A stretch of 64,000 nucleotides of DNA, from assembly GCF_030811655.1 (NCBI RefSeq), contig NZ_JAUSRE010000009.1:62001-126000 (forward strand). Direction: 5' to 3'. Position 1 is the first letter of the stretch. Each line of letters opens with the position of its first letter. The notes under the pieces are model-generated. The model saw only the letters and a list, made by a program, of their open reading frames with translations. It did no database searches and was not told the DNA's origin. A program made the translations under genes and the position numbers. The stretch is from Pseudarthrobacter enclensis (GTDB lineage Bacteria > Actinomycetota > Actinomycetes > Actinomycetales > Micrococcaceae). Shown piece after piece: positions 47,581 to 56,504 of the stretch.

Positions 47581-48614
47581 TTCTTCCCCTTTCCTGTGGC
47601 GCCGCTCTGCTCAACCACGTTTGCCCCGAGGAAGCGGACAAAGATGAAGGCGACAAGGAAGATGATGATGAAGGTAATTGTGGACAGGGCAGCGGCCGCG
47701 TTGAACCCTTGCCTGATCTGGCTGATGACCAGAATCGACAGCGTAGTGGTGTTGTTGGCACCGCCGGTCAGGATGTACGGCAGGTCGAACATGCGCAGCG
47801 CATCCAGGGTCCGGAAGAGGATTGCCACCATAAGGGCCGGCTTGACCAGCGGCAGGGTGATCAGGCGGAACCGCTGCCATGCAGAGGTCCCATCCACTTT
47901 GGCCGCTTCATAGACTTCCGCGGGAATCATCTGAAGGCCTGCCAGGATCAGCAGCGCCATGAACGGAGTGGTCTTCCAGACATCGGCAATGACCACGGCC
48001 CATTTCGCTGGCCACTCGCTGCCCGTCCACAGGATGCTGACATTGAACAGCTTGTTGGCGATTCCCTCGAAGGCGAAGATAAAGAACCAAAGCTTAGCGG
48101 TGACAGCCGTAGGGATGGCCCACGGCACGAGAACAGCAGCGCGGACGAGGCTCCGCCCGCGGAACTCACGGGCCATGATCATGGCCATCCAGAAACCCAG
48201 GACAGTTTCCAGCGCCACCGTGACCACAGTGAAGAAGAACGTGGTGGCGGTGGCGGACCAGAACTGGCCGCCAAGGGTGCCCGGCGGGCAGGCGACAGTT
48301 CCGCCAGCGGGAGCCGAGCATTGCTGCGCCAGCCAGTTCACATAGTTCTGGATGCCCGCCGGGCCACCAGCAGTGAAGAGGCCGGTGGCCGGGTCCAGGC
48401 CGGCGTCCTTCTGGAAGGACATGACGATGGCGCTGACGATCGGGTAAACAATGACGACGGCCAGAGCGATGATGGTGGGGGCGAGCAGCCAGGACGCCCA
48501 GCGGCCCTGGCTGGCGATCCTGTTGTCCTCCCCCACACCTTTGGGTGCGTGATGGGCGGGGGCGCCGCCCGACGCCGGTGCCTTGACCGGCGTCGGGCCT
48601 AGTTCGGTTGCCAT
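47577..48614 (-). CDS. Sugar ABC transporter permease (MalF-type)
   Basis: A 345-residue permease. A hydrophilic N-terminus is followed by six to seven membrane segments, and the EAA loop reads PAEVYEAAKVDGTSAWQRFRLITLPLVKPAL. It has a periplasmic insertion (QQCSAPAGGTVACPPGTLGG). ATG 48614 lies 7 bases after the binding-protein stop; GTG 48635 would overlap it. It partners with the MalG-type permease. Confidence 0.92.
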   Translation of the reverse strand: MATELGPTPVKAPASGGAPAHHAPKGVGEDNRIASQGRWASWLLAPTIIALAVVIVYPIVSAIVMSFQKDAGLDPATGLFTAGGPAGIQNYVNWLAQQCSAPAGGTVACPPGTLGGQFWSATATTFFFTVVTVALETVLGFWMAMIMAREFRGRSLVRAAVLVPWAIPTAVTAKLWFFIFAFEGIANKLFNVSILWTGSEWPAKWAVVIADVWKTTPFMALLILAGLQMIPAEVYEAAKVDGTSAWQRFRLITLPLVKPALMVAILFRTLDALRMFDLPYILTGGANNTTTLSILVISQIRQGFNAAAALSTITFIIIFLVAFIFVRFLGANVVEQSGATGKGKK

Positions 48615-48621
48615 GGCAGAA

Positions 48622-49911
48622 CTACGATCCCGCACCGGCGGATTCGATGGACTTCTGCATGTCAGAAAGTGCGGTTTCCACTGGCTTTTCTCCCTTGATA
48701 GCGGAGTAGGCGTTGTCTTGGATTGCCTTGGTGACGGCCGGGTAGAAAGGCGTTACCGGACGCGGAACAGCGTTCTGGATGGACGTCTTCAGAACCGGCA
48801 GGTAAGGCAGCTTCGCGACGAGTTCCTGGTCCTCGTACAGCGATCCGAGGACCGGAGCCAAGGAGCCCTGCGTAGCGTAGAACTTCTCGGATTCCGCCGA
48901 GGTCATGAACTTCATGAAGTCCAGCGCAGTGGCCTTGTTCTTGGAGTACACGCTGGTGGCAAGGTTGTGGCCGCCGAGCGAGGAGGCACCGGGGCCATTC
49001 TTGCCCGGAAGCGCAGCCAGTCCAGTCTTGTCCTTGACGGCGGAAGAACCTTCAGTGGTCATCAGGTTGAAGGCGTAGGGCCAGTTGCGCAGGAACAGGA
49101 GCTTACCGCTCTGGAATGCCTGCCGGCTGTCCTCTTCCTTGTACGTGATGGCTTCCTTGGGGATGTTGCCGTCCGCGTAGGCCTTCGCCAGGTTTTCAAG
49201 GCCGGCCTTGGCCTCGGGGGTGTTCAGGCTGGGCTTTCCGTCCTTGTCGAGGACCGAGCCCCCCGCGGAGTTGATGGCCTCGGAAGCGTTCACGGTGAGG
49301 CCCTCGTACTTGCTGAACTGGCCCGCATAGCATCCAATGTTGTTCTGCTTGGCGATGGAGCACATGCTCATCATCTCGTCCCAGGTCTTGGGCGGGTTGG
49401 GAACCAGATCCTTGCGGTAGTACAGGATGCCGCCGTCAGAGGTCTGCGGTGCCGCGTACAGGGTCCCCTTGTAGGTTGCGCTGTCCACGGTTGGCTTCAG
49501 CATTGCGCTGGTGTCGATCGCCATCTTGTCCTTCAGCGGCTGCAGCCAGCCCTTGGCTGCGAACTCGGCGGTCCAGACGACGTCCACATCCACCACGTCG
49601 TAGTCGGACTGCTTGGCCTGGAAATGCTGGACAAGGTCGTCGTGCTGCTGGTCGGCCTGATCGGTCTGTTCCTTGAAGGTGACCTTTTCATTCGGGTGGG
49701 CAGCATTCCACTTATCCACCAGGGGGCGGACCACGTTGCTGTTGTCCTTGCCCTGTACATAGGTGATGGGGCCGCGGCCGTCGAGGTTGGCGTCGGCGTC
49801 GCTGCCTCCACCGCCCGTGGTGCCCCCTCCACCTCCGCCGCCGCAGGCGGACAACGTAAGGGCCAGAATGCCGGCAGTGGCAGCCGGAAGCAGGAATCTC
49901 GGGGTTTTCAT
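48622..49911 (-). CDS. Sugar-binding lipoprotein of an ABC importer
   Basis: A 429-residue extracellular solute-binding protein, family 1. The signal peptide ends in lipobox LSAC (Cys near residue 23), and a striking run of glycines follows. Binding-protein landmarks are DVVDVDVVWTAEFAAKGWLQPL, ILYYRKDLVPNPPKTWDEM and PTPFYPAV-like TPFYPAVTKAIQ. It resembles the trehalose/maltose binders (ThuE, LpqY). The neighbouring alpha-glucosidase suggests an alpha-glucoside ligand. GAGGAGC precedes ATG 49911. Confidence 0.92.
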   Translation of the reverse strand: MKTPRFLLPAATAGILALTLSACGGGGGGGTTGGGGSDADANLDGRGPITYVQGKDNSNVVRPLVDKWNAAHPNEKVTFKEQTDQADQQHDDLVQHFQAKQSDYDVVDVDVVWTAEFAAKGWLQPLKDKMAIDTSAMLKPTVDSATYKGTLYAAPQTSDGGILYYRKDLVPNPPKTWDEMMSMCSIAKQNNIGCYAGQFSKYEGLTVNASEAINSAGGSVLDKDGKPSLNTPEAKAGLENLAKAYADGNIPKEAITYKEEDSRQAFQSGKLLFLRNWPYAFNLMTTEGSSAVKDKTGLAALPGKNGPGASSLGGHNLATSVYSKNKATALDFMKFMTSAESEKFYATQGSLAPVLGSLYEDQELVAKLPYLPVLKTSIQNAVPRPVTPFYPAVTKAIQDNAYSAIKGEKPVETALSDMQKSIESAGAGS

Positions 49912-50011
49912 TAGCTTGAAGCTCCTCGCTGAGTGACAAGTAAGTCGACAGTGCGCTTGCTAGGTGAGGTTGATGTGGTGACCATCACACTAGTAACGTT
50001 GCTGTCGGGAA

Positions 50012-50025
50012 TGCAAGCGTTTACA
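50012..50025. promoter_or_regulatory. LacI-type operator
   Basis: TGCAAGCGTTTACA, a good match to the LacI/GalR-family consensus centred on CG, lies between the divergent ABC-importer and alpha-glucosidase genes. A related half-site (GCGCTTGC, 49953-49960) lies nearer the binding-protein gene. Confidence 0.75.
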
Positions 50026-50051
50026 TCAAAAAGTTATCAGAGGGGAACCAA

Positions 50052-51860
50052 ATGCCCGACCCGACCGTTCCAGCGCCCCGTCACACGCCCTCTGCCTGGT
50101 GGGCCGATGCCGTGGTCTACCAGGTCTATCCCCGATCCTTCGCGGACGGCAACGGCGACGGAATGGGCGATCTCCGGGGCGTCACCGACCGGCTCCCCTA
50201 CCTTGAACAGCTCGGCGTGGATGCCGTCTGGCTGTCGCCGTTCTACAAGTCTCCGCAGGCCGACGGCGGGTATGACGTTGCGGACTACAGGCAGGTCGAC
50301 CCCCTTTTTGGTTCCCTGGCGGACTTCGACGCGATGTTGCAGGAGGCTCACCGCCGCGGCCTGAAAGTCATCGTGGACTTGGTTCCCAACCACACCTCGG
50401 ACGAGCATCAGTGGTTCCGCGAAGCACTGATGGCAGCCCCGGGGAGCCCGGAACGGGAACGGTACATCTTTAGGGACGGCAAGGACCAGGTGCCGGGAAC
50501 CGGCGACGGAAAGAGAGCGCCCAACAACTGGAAGTCAGTGTTTGGGGGGCCGGCATGGAGCCGGGTAACTGAGGCCGACGGATCACCCGGCCAGTGGTAC
50601 CTGCACCTCTTCGACACCAAACAGCCGGACCTCAACTGGGACAATCCGGACGTCCAGGAGGAGATGCGCTCGGTGCTGCGGTTCTGGCTTGACCGCGGGG
50701 CGGACGGCTTCCGCGTGGACGTTGCCCACGGACTGGTCAAGGAGCCGGGACTTCCGGATTGGGAAGGTGTGGCGGCGATGGTGGAGGGGACTTCCGTTCC
50801 GGGGCGGGAAAGCCACCGTCCGGGGGACGCGCCAGGCGCCCATACGGACGCCGAAGAACCACACAGGGCAGTTTCACCGATGTATCCGCCGTCGCCTTTC
50901 TTCGACCAGGACGGGGTGCACGCCATCTACCGTGACTGGAACCGCGTCCTGGCCGAATACGGTGGGGATCGAATGATGGTGGCGGAAGCCTGGGTGGAAC
51001 CCGCCGAGCGCCTGGCACGCTACGTCCGCCCCGATGAGATGCAGCAGGCGTTCAACTTCGATTTCCTGCTGGCCGGCTGGGACGCAGAACGCATGGCTGA
51101 TGCCATTGACGCGTCGCTGGCAGCGGCAGCATCAGTAGGGGCTCCGTGCACCTGGGTGCTTAGCAACCACGACACAGTGCGCCACACCACCCGGTTCGGC
51201 CTGAAGGACCCCACCACTTTCCCCAAGGGCATCGGCCCCGGGGACGAACAACCCGATGCCGCCCTTGGCCTTGCGCGGGCGCGTGCCGCCACACTGGTGG
51301 CACTGGCACTGCCTGGCTCCGCATACCTGTACCAGGGCGAGGAACTGGGCCTTCCGGAGCACACAACCCTTCCCGCCTCAGCCAGACAGGACCCGACGTT
51401 TTTCCGAACCAACGGTGCAGAGATTGGCCGTGACGGCTGCCGGGTCCCCCTGCCGTGGGCCGCTGGGCAGCCTGGTTTTGGTTTCTCCGGGGCTGTTTCT
51501 GCGGAGGCTCCCGCACCGTGGCTGCCCCAGCCGGAAAGCTTCGGTCCTTTGGCAGCGGACCAGCAGGACGGCGAGGAGGGTTCGACGCTGGAGCTCTACC
51601 GTGCTGCCCTGGCGTTCAGGTCAGCCCGGCACTTGGGCAGCGGCAGCGTGGAATGGACCGACGAACACGCCCCGGAGAGCGGACTGCTCGCCTTCCGGAA
51701 CGGGGATGTGGTGGTGCTGTCCAACATGGGCTTTGCTTCCGCCCCCGTGCCGGACGGCTATGCCGTAGTCCTTTCCAGCGGTCCGGAGCCGGCCGGCGAC
51801 TGGGCCGCCATGCAGGAGGTACCCGTGGACTGCACGGTATACCTGCAGAGCAGGCGGTAA
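50052..51860 (+). CDS. GH13 alpha-glucosidase (oligo-1,6-glucosidase type)
   Basis: A 602-residue cytoplasmic glycoside hydrolase. Conserved regions in order are VVYQVYPRSFADGNGDGMGDL, DLVPNHTSDEH (region I), GADGFRVDVAHGLVKE (region II, nucleophile Asp), MMVAEAWVEP (region III, acid/base Glu) and VLSNHDTVRHTTRFG (region IV). No signal peptide is present. It would hydrolyse imported maltose, isomaltose, trehalose-like or sucrose-type glucosides; the exact linkage is not readable. It is divergent from the importer operon, with an operator between. Confidence 0.92.
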   Translation: MPDPTVPAPRHTPSAWWADAVVYQVYPRSFADGNGDGMGDLRGVTDRLPYLEQLGVDAVWLSPFYKSPQADGGYDVADYRQVDPLFGSLADFDAMLQEAHRRGLKVIVDLVPNHTSDEHQWFREALMAAPGSPERERYIFRDGKDQVPGTGDGKRAPNNWKSVFGGPAWSRVTEADGSPGQWYLHLFDTKQPDLNWDNPDVQEEMRSVLRFWLDRGADGFRVDVAHGLVKEPGLPDWEGVAAMVEGTSVPGRESHRPGDAPGAHTDAEEPHRAVSPMYPPSPFFDQDGVHAIYRDWNRVLAEYGGDRMMVAEAWVEPAERLARYVRPDEMQQAFNFDFLLAGWDAERMADAIDASLAAAASVGAPCTWVLSNHDTVRHTTRFGLKDPTTFPKGIGPGDEQPDAALGLARARAATLVALALPGSAYLYQGEELGLPEHTTLPASARQDPTFFRTNGAEIGRDGCRVPLPWAAGQPGFGFSGAVSAEAPAPWLPQPESFGPLAADQQDGEEGSTLELYRAALAFRSARHLGSGSVEWTDEHAPESGLLAFRNGDVVVLSNMGFASAPVPDGYAVVLSSGPEPAGDWAAMQEVPVDCTVYLQSRR

Positions 51861-51892
51861 CCGCAGGAGCGGGGCGGAAGCCCCGGACCCAC

Positions 51893-52504
51893 CTAGCGGA
51901 CCCGCTCCGCTCGGCCGAAACGGGTCCGGGCGCCCGCGCCGATGTGGATGAGAACGGGTATTTCCTTCCCCACAACGGATTCAAGGGCGCGAAGGAGTTC
52001 GGACACCTCGGCCGCAAGCAGGTGCGGGGCCACGCCCTGCCGGGGCAGGAGGCGCACCTTCAATGCGGGCAAGCCCTTAACGCTGTAGGTGGTGATGGTG
52101 GCACCGGCAAGGTCCGGCCGTCCCTCAAGGGCCTGTTTAAGTGCCTGTTCGGCTACCCCACCACCGATCCGGACGTCACCGGGAGGGTCGCCGGGATCGT
52201 ATTCGGCGGCCAGTAGGTTTGACCGGCCCTTTCCCTGTTGGGCGATCCAGGCAACCATGAGCGCCATGAGGGCCAGCAATGCCAGCGCCACCACGATCCA
52301 CAGCCAGCTTTCCGGGCCGCCAGGGAAGCGGGTGGAGCTGAAAAGCTCGGTGATCCCAGCCCAGGCGCCCGCGGACCAGGAGTGCCACCAGGGGGCCACC
52401 GCGGGAACGGTTGCCAGCAGCACCAGGAGCAGGCCCGATCCCAAGAGGAGCAGTCCAAGCACTGCAAGAAGGATGCGGTTCAGGAGTGCCGGGGTGCTGT
52501 TCAT
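51893..52504 (-). CDS. AmaP-like alkaline-shock membrane anchor protein
   Basis: A 203-residue protein. Two N-terminal membrane segments (LLAVLGLLLLGSGLLLVLLATV and WLWIVVALALLALMALMVAWI) and a cytoplasmic alpha/beta domain (GGVAEQALKQALEGRPDLAGATITTYSVKGLPALKVRLLPR) match AmaP, which anchors Asp23 to the membrane in staphylococci. It is the last gene of the Asp23 unit, overlapping its neighbour by 4 bases. Confidence 0.8.
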   Translation of the reverse strand: MNSTPALLNRILLAVLGLLLLGSGLLLVLLATVPAVAPWWHSWSAGAWAGITELFSSTRFPGGPESWLWIVVALALLALMALMVAWIAQQGKGRSNLLAAEYDPGDPPGDVRIGGGVAEQALKQALEGRPDLAGATITTYSVKGLPALKVRLLPRQGVAPHLLAAEVSELLRALESVVGKEIPVLIHIGAGARTRFGRAERVR

Positions 52505-53139
52505 GCTCCGATCACCCCGGACGGGGCCACAATGACGCGGGGAACCGGCGACGGTTCCAGCAGCATGTGGTCCAACTCGTCGCGGACGGCATCCAGCACC
52601 CGGTCCTGGTCGACGGGGATACCGGACGTGGGCCGCACATTCACCAGCACCTGCCGCTGGGAGACAACCACCATGACCTGTTCCGGTGTAACGTTGGCGG
52701 CCAGCCGCGCACGGCGTGCGAGCGAGGACGCAATGACCTCATCATCCACCACCACGGCCGGCAGACCTTCGCCGCCCCCGCCGGCCAGCAAATGACGGGC
52801 CCGTTTGCCGGGCAGGAGCCCATTAAGGAGGAAAATCAGGCCCAGCATGGCGAGCACGCCGCCAATGGCTGCCAGCAATAGCGGGGGGATGCCGGCCGGA
52901 AGGTCCACGATGCGCTGGGCCGCCACCTGCGGCTCGATCAGCCACGCGGGCTGGCCAACGGCGTGGACTCCGGATTCCAGCACACCGTACGCGGCAAGCA
53001 CCAGAACCAGGACGGCGGCGGCGACTGACACGGCGGCCCGGGAAGAATGGGTTTCGCGGAAGAGGACCCTCCGCATATCCGGCCCGTTGTTCCCCCGCGA
53101 TCCGTTGTCCGCGCGGCGGTTGTCCACGCTGCTGCTCAC
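52501..53139 (-). CDS. DUF6286 domain membrane protein
   Basis: A 212-residue protein of the Asp23-associated operon. Two membrane segments (AAVSVAAAVLVLVLAAYGVLE and PPLLLAAIGGVLAMLGLIFLLNGLL) are followed by a cytoplasmic domain of DUF6286 type (LPAVVVDDEVIASSLARRARLAANV, VMVVVSQRQVLVNVRPTSG). The start is GTG 53139, overlapping the preceding stop as GTGA; longer in-frame starts would lie inside that gene. Confidence 0.78.
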   Translation of the reverse strand: MSSSVDNRRADNGSRGNNGPDMRRVLFRETHSSRAAVSVAAAVLVLVLAAYGVLESGVHAVGQPAWLIEPQVAAQRIVDLPAGIPPLLLAAIGGVLAMLGLIFLLNGLLPGKRARHLLAGGGGEGLPAVVVDDEVIASSLARRARLAANVTPEQVMVVVSQRQVLVNVRPTSGIPVDQDRVLDAVRDELDHMLLEPSPVPRVIVAPSGVIGA

Positions 53140-53516
53140 CGCACCCGCCCTCCCGTGTTGACCTTCGCCCCGCTGATGCGGATATCCACGCGGCTCAGCC
53201 TGGAACCGCTCAGTTCGGAAACTGTTGCCATAATGCTTGCTTTGGCCCTGACTGTGCGGTCCCATATGGACCCGCCGGCCGACTCGAGCCGCGCCGGGTC
53301 CCGGACGACCGACTGCAATGGCGGGATGCTGATGGGGGCGACGAGTGACAAAGCCAGCAGGCCGTCGTCGTCCGTCCAGTCTGCGCGTACGTCCTCGGGG
53401 TCAATGCCCAGAGCCTGTGCTGCAGCTGCCCTGGCGAGGCTGGTCAGTGCCTGGGTGCTGATCCGGTTATGGCCGCTGAGCGCCTGCCCACGAACAACGG
53501 GCGGGGGCGGGCTCAT
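53136..53516 (-). CDS. Hypothetical protein of the Asp23 operon
   Basis: A 126-residue soluble protein. The first part (ISTQALTSLARAAAAQALGIDPEDVRADWTDDDGLLALSLVAPI) looks like a shortened Asp23-type alpha/beta unit, and the rest (RDPARLESAGGSIWDRTVRAKASIMATVSELSG) is helical. No further function is recognised. ATG 53516 overlaps the DUF2273 stop (ATGA). Confidence 0.72.
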   Translation of the reverse strand: MSPPPPVVRGQALSGHNRISTQALTSLARAAAAQALGIDPEDVRADWTDDDGLLALSLVAPISIPPLQSVVRDPARLESAGGSIWDRTVRAKASIMATVSELSGSRLSRVDIRISGAKVNTGGRVR

Positions 53517-53704
53517 GAGGACGAGCGCCGGCCGATGATGGCGTCGAACACGCCCCGCAAGTCCAGCTTTCCTTCGGCAGCACGCCCCAGGAGGGCGCCG
53601 ACGGCCATGAAAAGAAGGGAGACAAGGAATCCCCAAAGCCCGAACTGCAGGGACATGAAAGCGACGAAGGCCCCCATAGCCGTACCGGCAACGGTGAGGT
53701 TCAC
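53513..53704 (-). CDS. DUF2273 small membrane protein
   Basis: A 63-residue protein with two hydrophobic segments (GTAMGAFVAFMSLQFGLWGFL and VSLLFMAVGALLG), a charged link and KLDLRGVFDAIIGRR. DUF2273 proteins are regular partners of Asp23 in the alkaline-shock cluster. Both ends overlap the neighbours by 4 bases. Confidence 0.85.
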   Translation of the reverse strand: MNLTVAGTAMGAFVAFMSLQFGLWGFLVSLLFMAVGALLGRAAEGKLDLRGVFDAIIGRRSSS

Positions 53705-54150
53705 AGAACCGCCTCCCGTTCAGGGGCAGCCGATGAAGTTGGCTTGACAGGCGGCGGCACGTAGACATCCGTGATCTCGACGTTCACTTCGATGACCTGC
53801 AGCCCCACCAGTTCCTCGACCGCACGGTAAACGGCGGCCCGGACCTCATTGGCCAGGGAGTGCAGGGGCGTCCCATAGCTCGCCACCAGGGTGATGTCCA
53901 CGGCCACCTGCGTTTCGCCCACTTCCGCGTGGACGCCCGCGGCATGATCTGAACTTCCCACGGCGTCCCGGATGGCGCCCAGGGCGCGGGACGGACCCGA
54001 ACCCAGCGAATAGACTCCTGGAACCGCCCGGGCAGCTATTCCCGCAACCTTGGCTACTGCAGTCTCGGAAATCACTGTCCGGCCCGCGCCCGGAACCGGG
54101 CGTGCGGCAGGACGGTTTGACGCCACGGGTTGTGGGTTCTGGTATTCCAT
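53701..54150 (-). CDS. Asp23/Gls24 family envelope stress protein
   Basis: A 149-residue member of the Asp23 family. TVISETAVAKVAGIAARAVPGVYSLG (about residues 24-49), VHAEVGETQVAVDITLVASYGTPLHSLANEVRAAVYRAVEELVGLQVIEVNVEITDVYV and a short Ser/Pro tail are typical. It is the first gene of a five-gene overlapping unit ending at 51893. Family members form a membrane-tethered layer in cell-wall stress; that role is inferred here. Confidence 0.92.
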   Translation of the reverse strand: MEYQNPQPVASNRPAARPVPGAGRTVISETAVAKVAGIAARAVPGVYSLGSGPSRALGAIRDAVGSSDHAAGVHAEVGETQVAVDITLVASYGTPLHSLANEVRAAVYRAVEELVGLQVIEVNVEITDVYVPPPVKPTSSAAPEREAVL

Positions 54151-54246
54151 CAGGCACTCCCCCTTCTGTTGCTTCCACCCTATCCCCACGCTGCGGCACG
54201 CGGGCTGGAAACTCCCCGGGTGGCCGCAAAGGAAAGGCAGCGAGCT

Positions 54247-54276
54247 GCTCCTCCGGGCTGCGCAGCCCGGAGGAGC
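54247..54276. repeat. Perfect 30-base palindrome
   Basis: GCTCCTCCGGGCTGC joined directly to its own complement, in the 233-base space between the Asp23 and levansucrase genes. It could be a hairpin or a protein site. No T-run follows on the minus strand; ATTAAAA follows on the plus strand. Confidence 0.5.
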
Positions 54277-54279
54277 ATT

Positions 54280-54324
54280 AAAAGGCCCAGGCGGGGAACG
54301 GCCCGAGGACATCCCCGCCTGGGC
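54280..54324 (-). terminator. Terminator of levansucrase
   Basis: A 12-bp stem GCCCAGGCGGGG/CCCCGCCTGGGC (54285-54296 and 54313-54324) is followed on the minus strand by CTTTTAA, 60 bases after the levansucrase stop. Confidence 0.8.
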
Positions 54325-54383
54325 AGCGCCGCCGGCCGCGGCAATGCGGTGCGGCCGCGGTCAACTGATTCGCGTTGGCCTTC

Positions 54384-55982
54384 TTACTTGTAGAGGCCTT
54401 CCCCGCCAACCCTGACATTGGTGGGCAGGTAACCGAACGGGCCAAGCCCGTTCCGGCCAAAGCTGCGGTCCACCTGGGTGACGCCGTTCCTGAAGTTGAT
54501 CTTCACCGTGGGTGACAGCGATCCGCCGCGCACACCGTTGACATTGTCGATGAACGACTGCACCAGGCCACCGGGCTGCACATAGTGCGAGTAGGCCTGG
54601 AACTGGCGGCCATTCTGCTGGCCCGAGATGCTGCCACTCGGGTTGTTGGCCGGCAGGTTGAGGTCGGTGGGCGAGCCGAGCGCCAGTCCGCTGTTGTTCA
54701 CCGGCTGGAAATCGGAACGGATGCCGTCGCCAACGAAGCCGTAAACGCCGTCGGGACCGCGCATGCCGGCCGCGTAGGTGAACTGGTGGCTGATCGTGTA
54801 CAGGTAGTATTTGTTCTTGCCGTTTTCGTTCTGGATGAAGATCTGGGGACGTTCAGTCTGGTCATTCACGCAGTTGGCGGACAGGATGGGCGGCAGGAAG
54901 GACCACTTGGTCAGGTCCTTGTTGTCCGCCACCGCCAAACCGACATTTGCGGTCTGGTAATAGGCTCCGCTGTTCTGGACGTCGGTGACGTTTTCAGCCT
55001 TCGGATCGCCGGGCCGGTACCCCAGGTCGTCGCCCTTGCACTGGTAGTCGCCGCGGTTTCCGGCGGTATTGCCTTCGAACACCATGTACGTCTTGCCCGG
55101 GTGGGCGGGATCCACGAACGTGTACGGGTCACGGAAGGCGAAACCGGGGTTTTGGGCCTTGGTCTGGTACATCTTTCCGTCCGGTTCCAGCAGCTTGGTG
55201 TGCTGGAACCCGTCGAACGTGACGCCGTTCTTGTCGGCGTGGATGTTGCCCAGCGCCTTGGCAATGGCCGCGTCGGGAGCGATCCCGCCGCCGCCGGCGT
55301 TGCGCTCAGCCACGTCATGGAAGGTGGTGGCCGTGTAGAAGACGTTTACGTGGTCACCCTGCATGAGGCGCGTGGACCCGGACCATTCGGTATTGCCGAT
55401 GGAAGTGTTGTCCAGGAAGAGGTGGCCGCCGTAGTTCCACTTGTCCTTGGCAGGGTCCGCGTTGGTCTTGCGGAAGAAGTAGCCGATGCGGGCGTTCCAG
55501 TGGCGCTGGTCGAACCCGTAGCCGGCGTGGCGGTCCGCGACGAGGGAAAAGATGACATCCCAGCCCTTGTAGCTGATCTGGTTCGCGTTCTCATCCGTAA
55601 GGGACCAGGTGTCCCAGACCCAGACGTCGTCATTCATGGCAGGGAAATCCTCGGGGATTTCCGGCATGGTCACGTCCGGGCTCATGGAGTTCTGTCCGGG
55701 CGCGACGGTGGGATCGCTCTGCGCCATGATCTGCTTGGCATCTGCGCGGGTCCACTTGGAGGTGAAGTCCGACGCCGGATCGAAGGCCTGCTGCGTGTGG
55801 TTGGTGGGGAGGGCGAAGCCGGGAGTGGGGGCCGGCAGCTGCTGGGTGGCCGGCGGATCCGATGGCTCGTTGGCCTGGGCGGACGGGACGGCCAGGAACG
55901 CCGATGCTGCGACGGCCGTCGCCAGGGCTGAGGCGACGGCGCGCCACCGCAGTGTCCGGCGTGATTGGGGGTGCTTGTGCAT
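54384..55982 (-). CDS. Secreted GH68 levansucrase
   Basis: A 532-residue fructosyltransferase that splits sucrose and builds levan outside the cell. The signal peptide ends near SAQA-NE (residue 37). GH68 catalytic residues are visible: nucleophile Asp in VWVWDTWSL (residue 124), stabilising Asp in AFRDPYTFVDP and acid/base Glu in DQTERPQIFI. IFSLVADRHAGYGFDQRHWNARIGYFFR and SGAYYQTANVGLAVA are also typical. ATG 55982 has GAGAAGAG upstream. A 240-base leader and a promoter with an embedded LacI-type operator precede it. Confidence 0.93.
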   Translation of the reverse strand: MHKHPQSRRTLRWRAVASALATAVAASAFLAVPSAQANEPSDPPATQQLPAPTPGFALPTNHTQQAFDPASDFTSKWTRADAKQIMAQSDPTVAPGQNSMSPDVTMPEIPEDFPAMNDDVWVWDTWSLTDENANQISYKGWDVIFSLVADRHAGYGFDQRHWNARIGYFFRKTNADPAKDKWNYGGHLFLDNTSIGNTEWSGSTRLMQGDHVNVFYTATTFHDVAERNAGGGGIAPDAAIAKALGNIHADKNGVTFDGFQHTKLLEPDGKMYQTKAQNPGFAFRDPYTFVDPAHPGKTYMVFEGNTAGNRGDYQCKGDDLGYRPGDPKAENVTDVQNSGAYYQTANVGLAVADNKDLTKWSFLPPILSANCVNDQTERPQIFIQNENGKNKYYLYTISHQFTYAAGMRGPDGVYGFVGDGIRSDFQPVNNSGLALGSPTDLNLPANNPSGSISGQQNGRQFQAYSHYVQPGGLVQSFIDNVNGVRGGSLSPTVKINFRNGVTQVDRSFGRNGLGPFGYLPTNVRVGGEGLYK

Positions 55983-56229
55983 TGTTGCTCTTCTCGCGGA
56001 GTTGTGACTGTTCGTGGAAGACGGGCCGAGGCCCGGGCCCCGGACAACAACGCACCCGGCAACAGCGCAGGCGTCACCGGGGACGCCGTTGTGTGTCGGG
56101 GAAATACGGGGCCTGGGTAGGGCCCCGGACCGAAAAGGAAGCATGCTTTCCCTCAGCCGGCGTCCACGCTAGGCGGAGCGAGCGGAGGATTCCAAACATG
56201 TTTCAAGACGGAAATCCGGCTACCGCCGA

Positions 56230-56257
56230 GTAGTATGCAAGCGCTTACGCAGCCCAA
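56230..56257 (-). promoter_or_regulatory. Levansucrase promoter with LacI-type operator in the spacer
   Basis: On the minus strand: TTGGGC (56257-56252), 16 bases, TACTAC (56235-56230). The spacer is filled by GTAAGCGCTTGCA (operator, 56236-56248), which has the AAGCGCTT core of LacI/GalR-family sites and matches the operator at 50012-50025. Bound repressor would block polymerase. Confidence 0.6.
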
Positions 56258-56261
56258 CGCG

Positions 56262-56287
56262 CGCGCGTGCCACAACGGTTTGGCACG
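56262..56287. promoter_or_regulatory. Inverted repeat upstream of the levansucrase promoter
   Basis: GCGCGTGCCA-n8-TGGCACGCGT with one mismatch, 5 bases upstream of the proposed -35 box. It is a candidate activator or second repressor site. Confidence 0.4.
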
Positions 56288-56504
56288 CGTCAATTGTTTC
56301 GACGCCGGGCCGGGACTTCTTTCAGGGAGGCGGTCAGATGTTACAAGCGCCACAGCTACCTGTAGGCACGGGACCTCGGTGGGGACCTGATGCGCCGGGC
56401 GGCGGCCCGGCGCGCCCGGAAAACCGCCCGCGTCGACGCGCAAGAGCGGGCGCGCTGCGCGGATTCATTGGCGCGGCGCACGTTCGGGTCCCGTCAGGGA
56501 ACGT

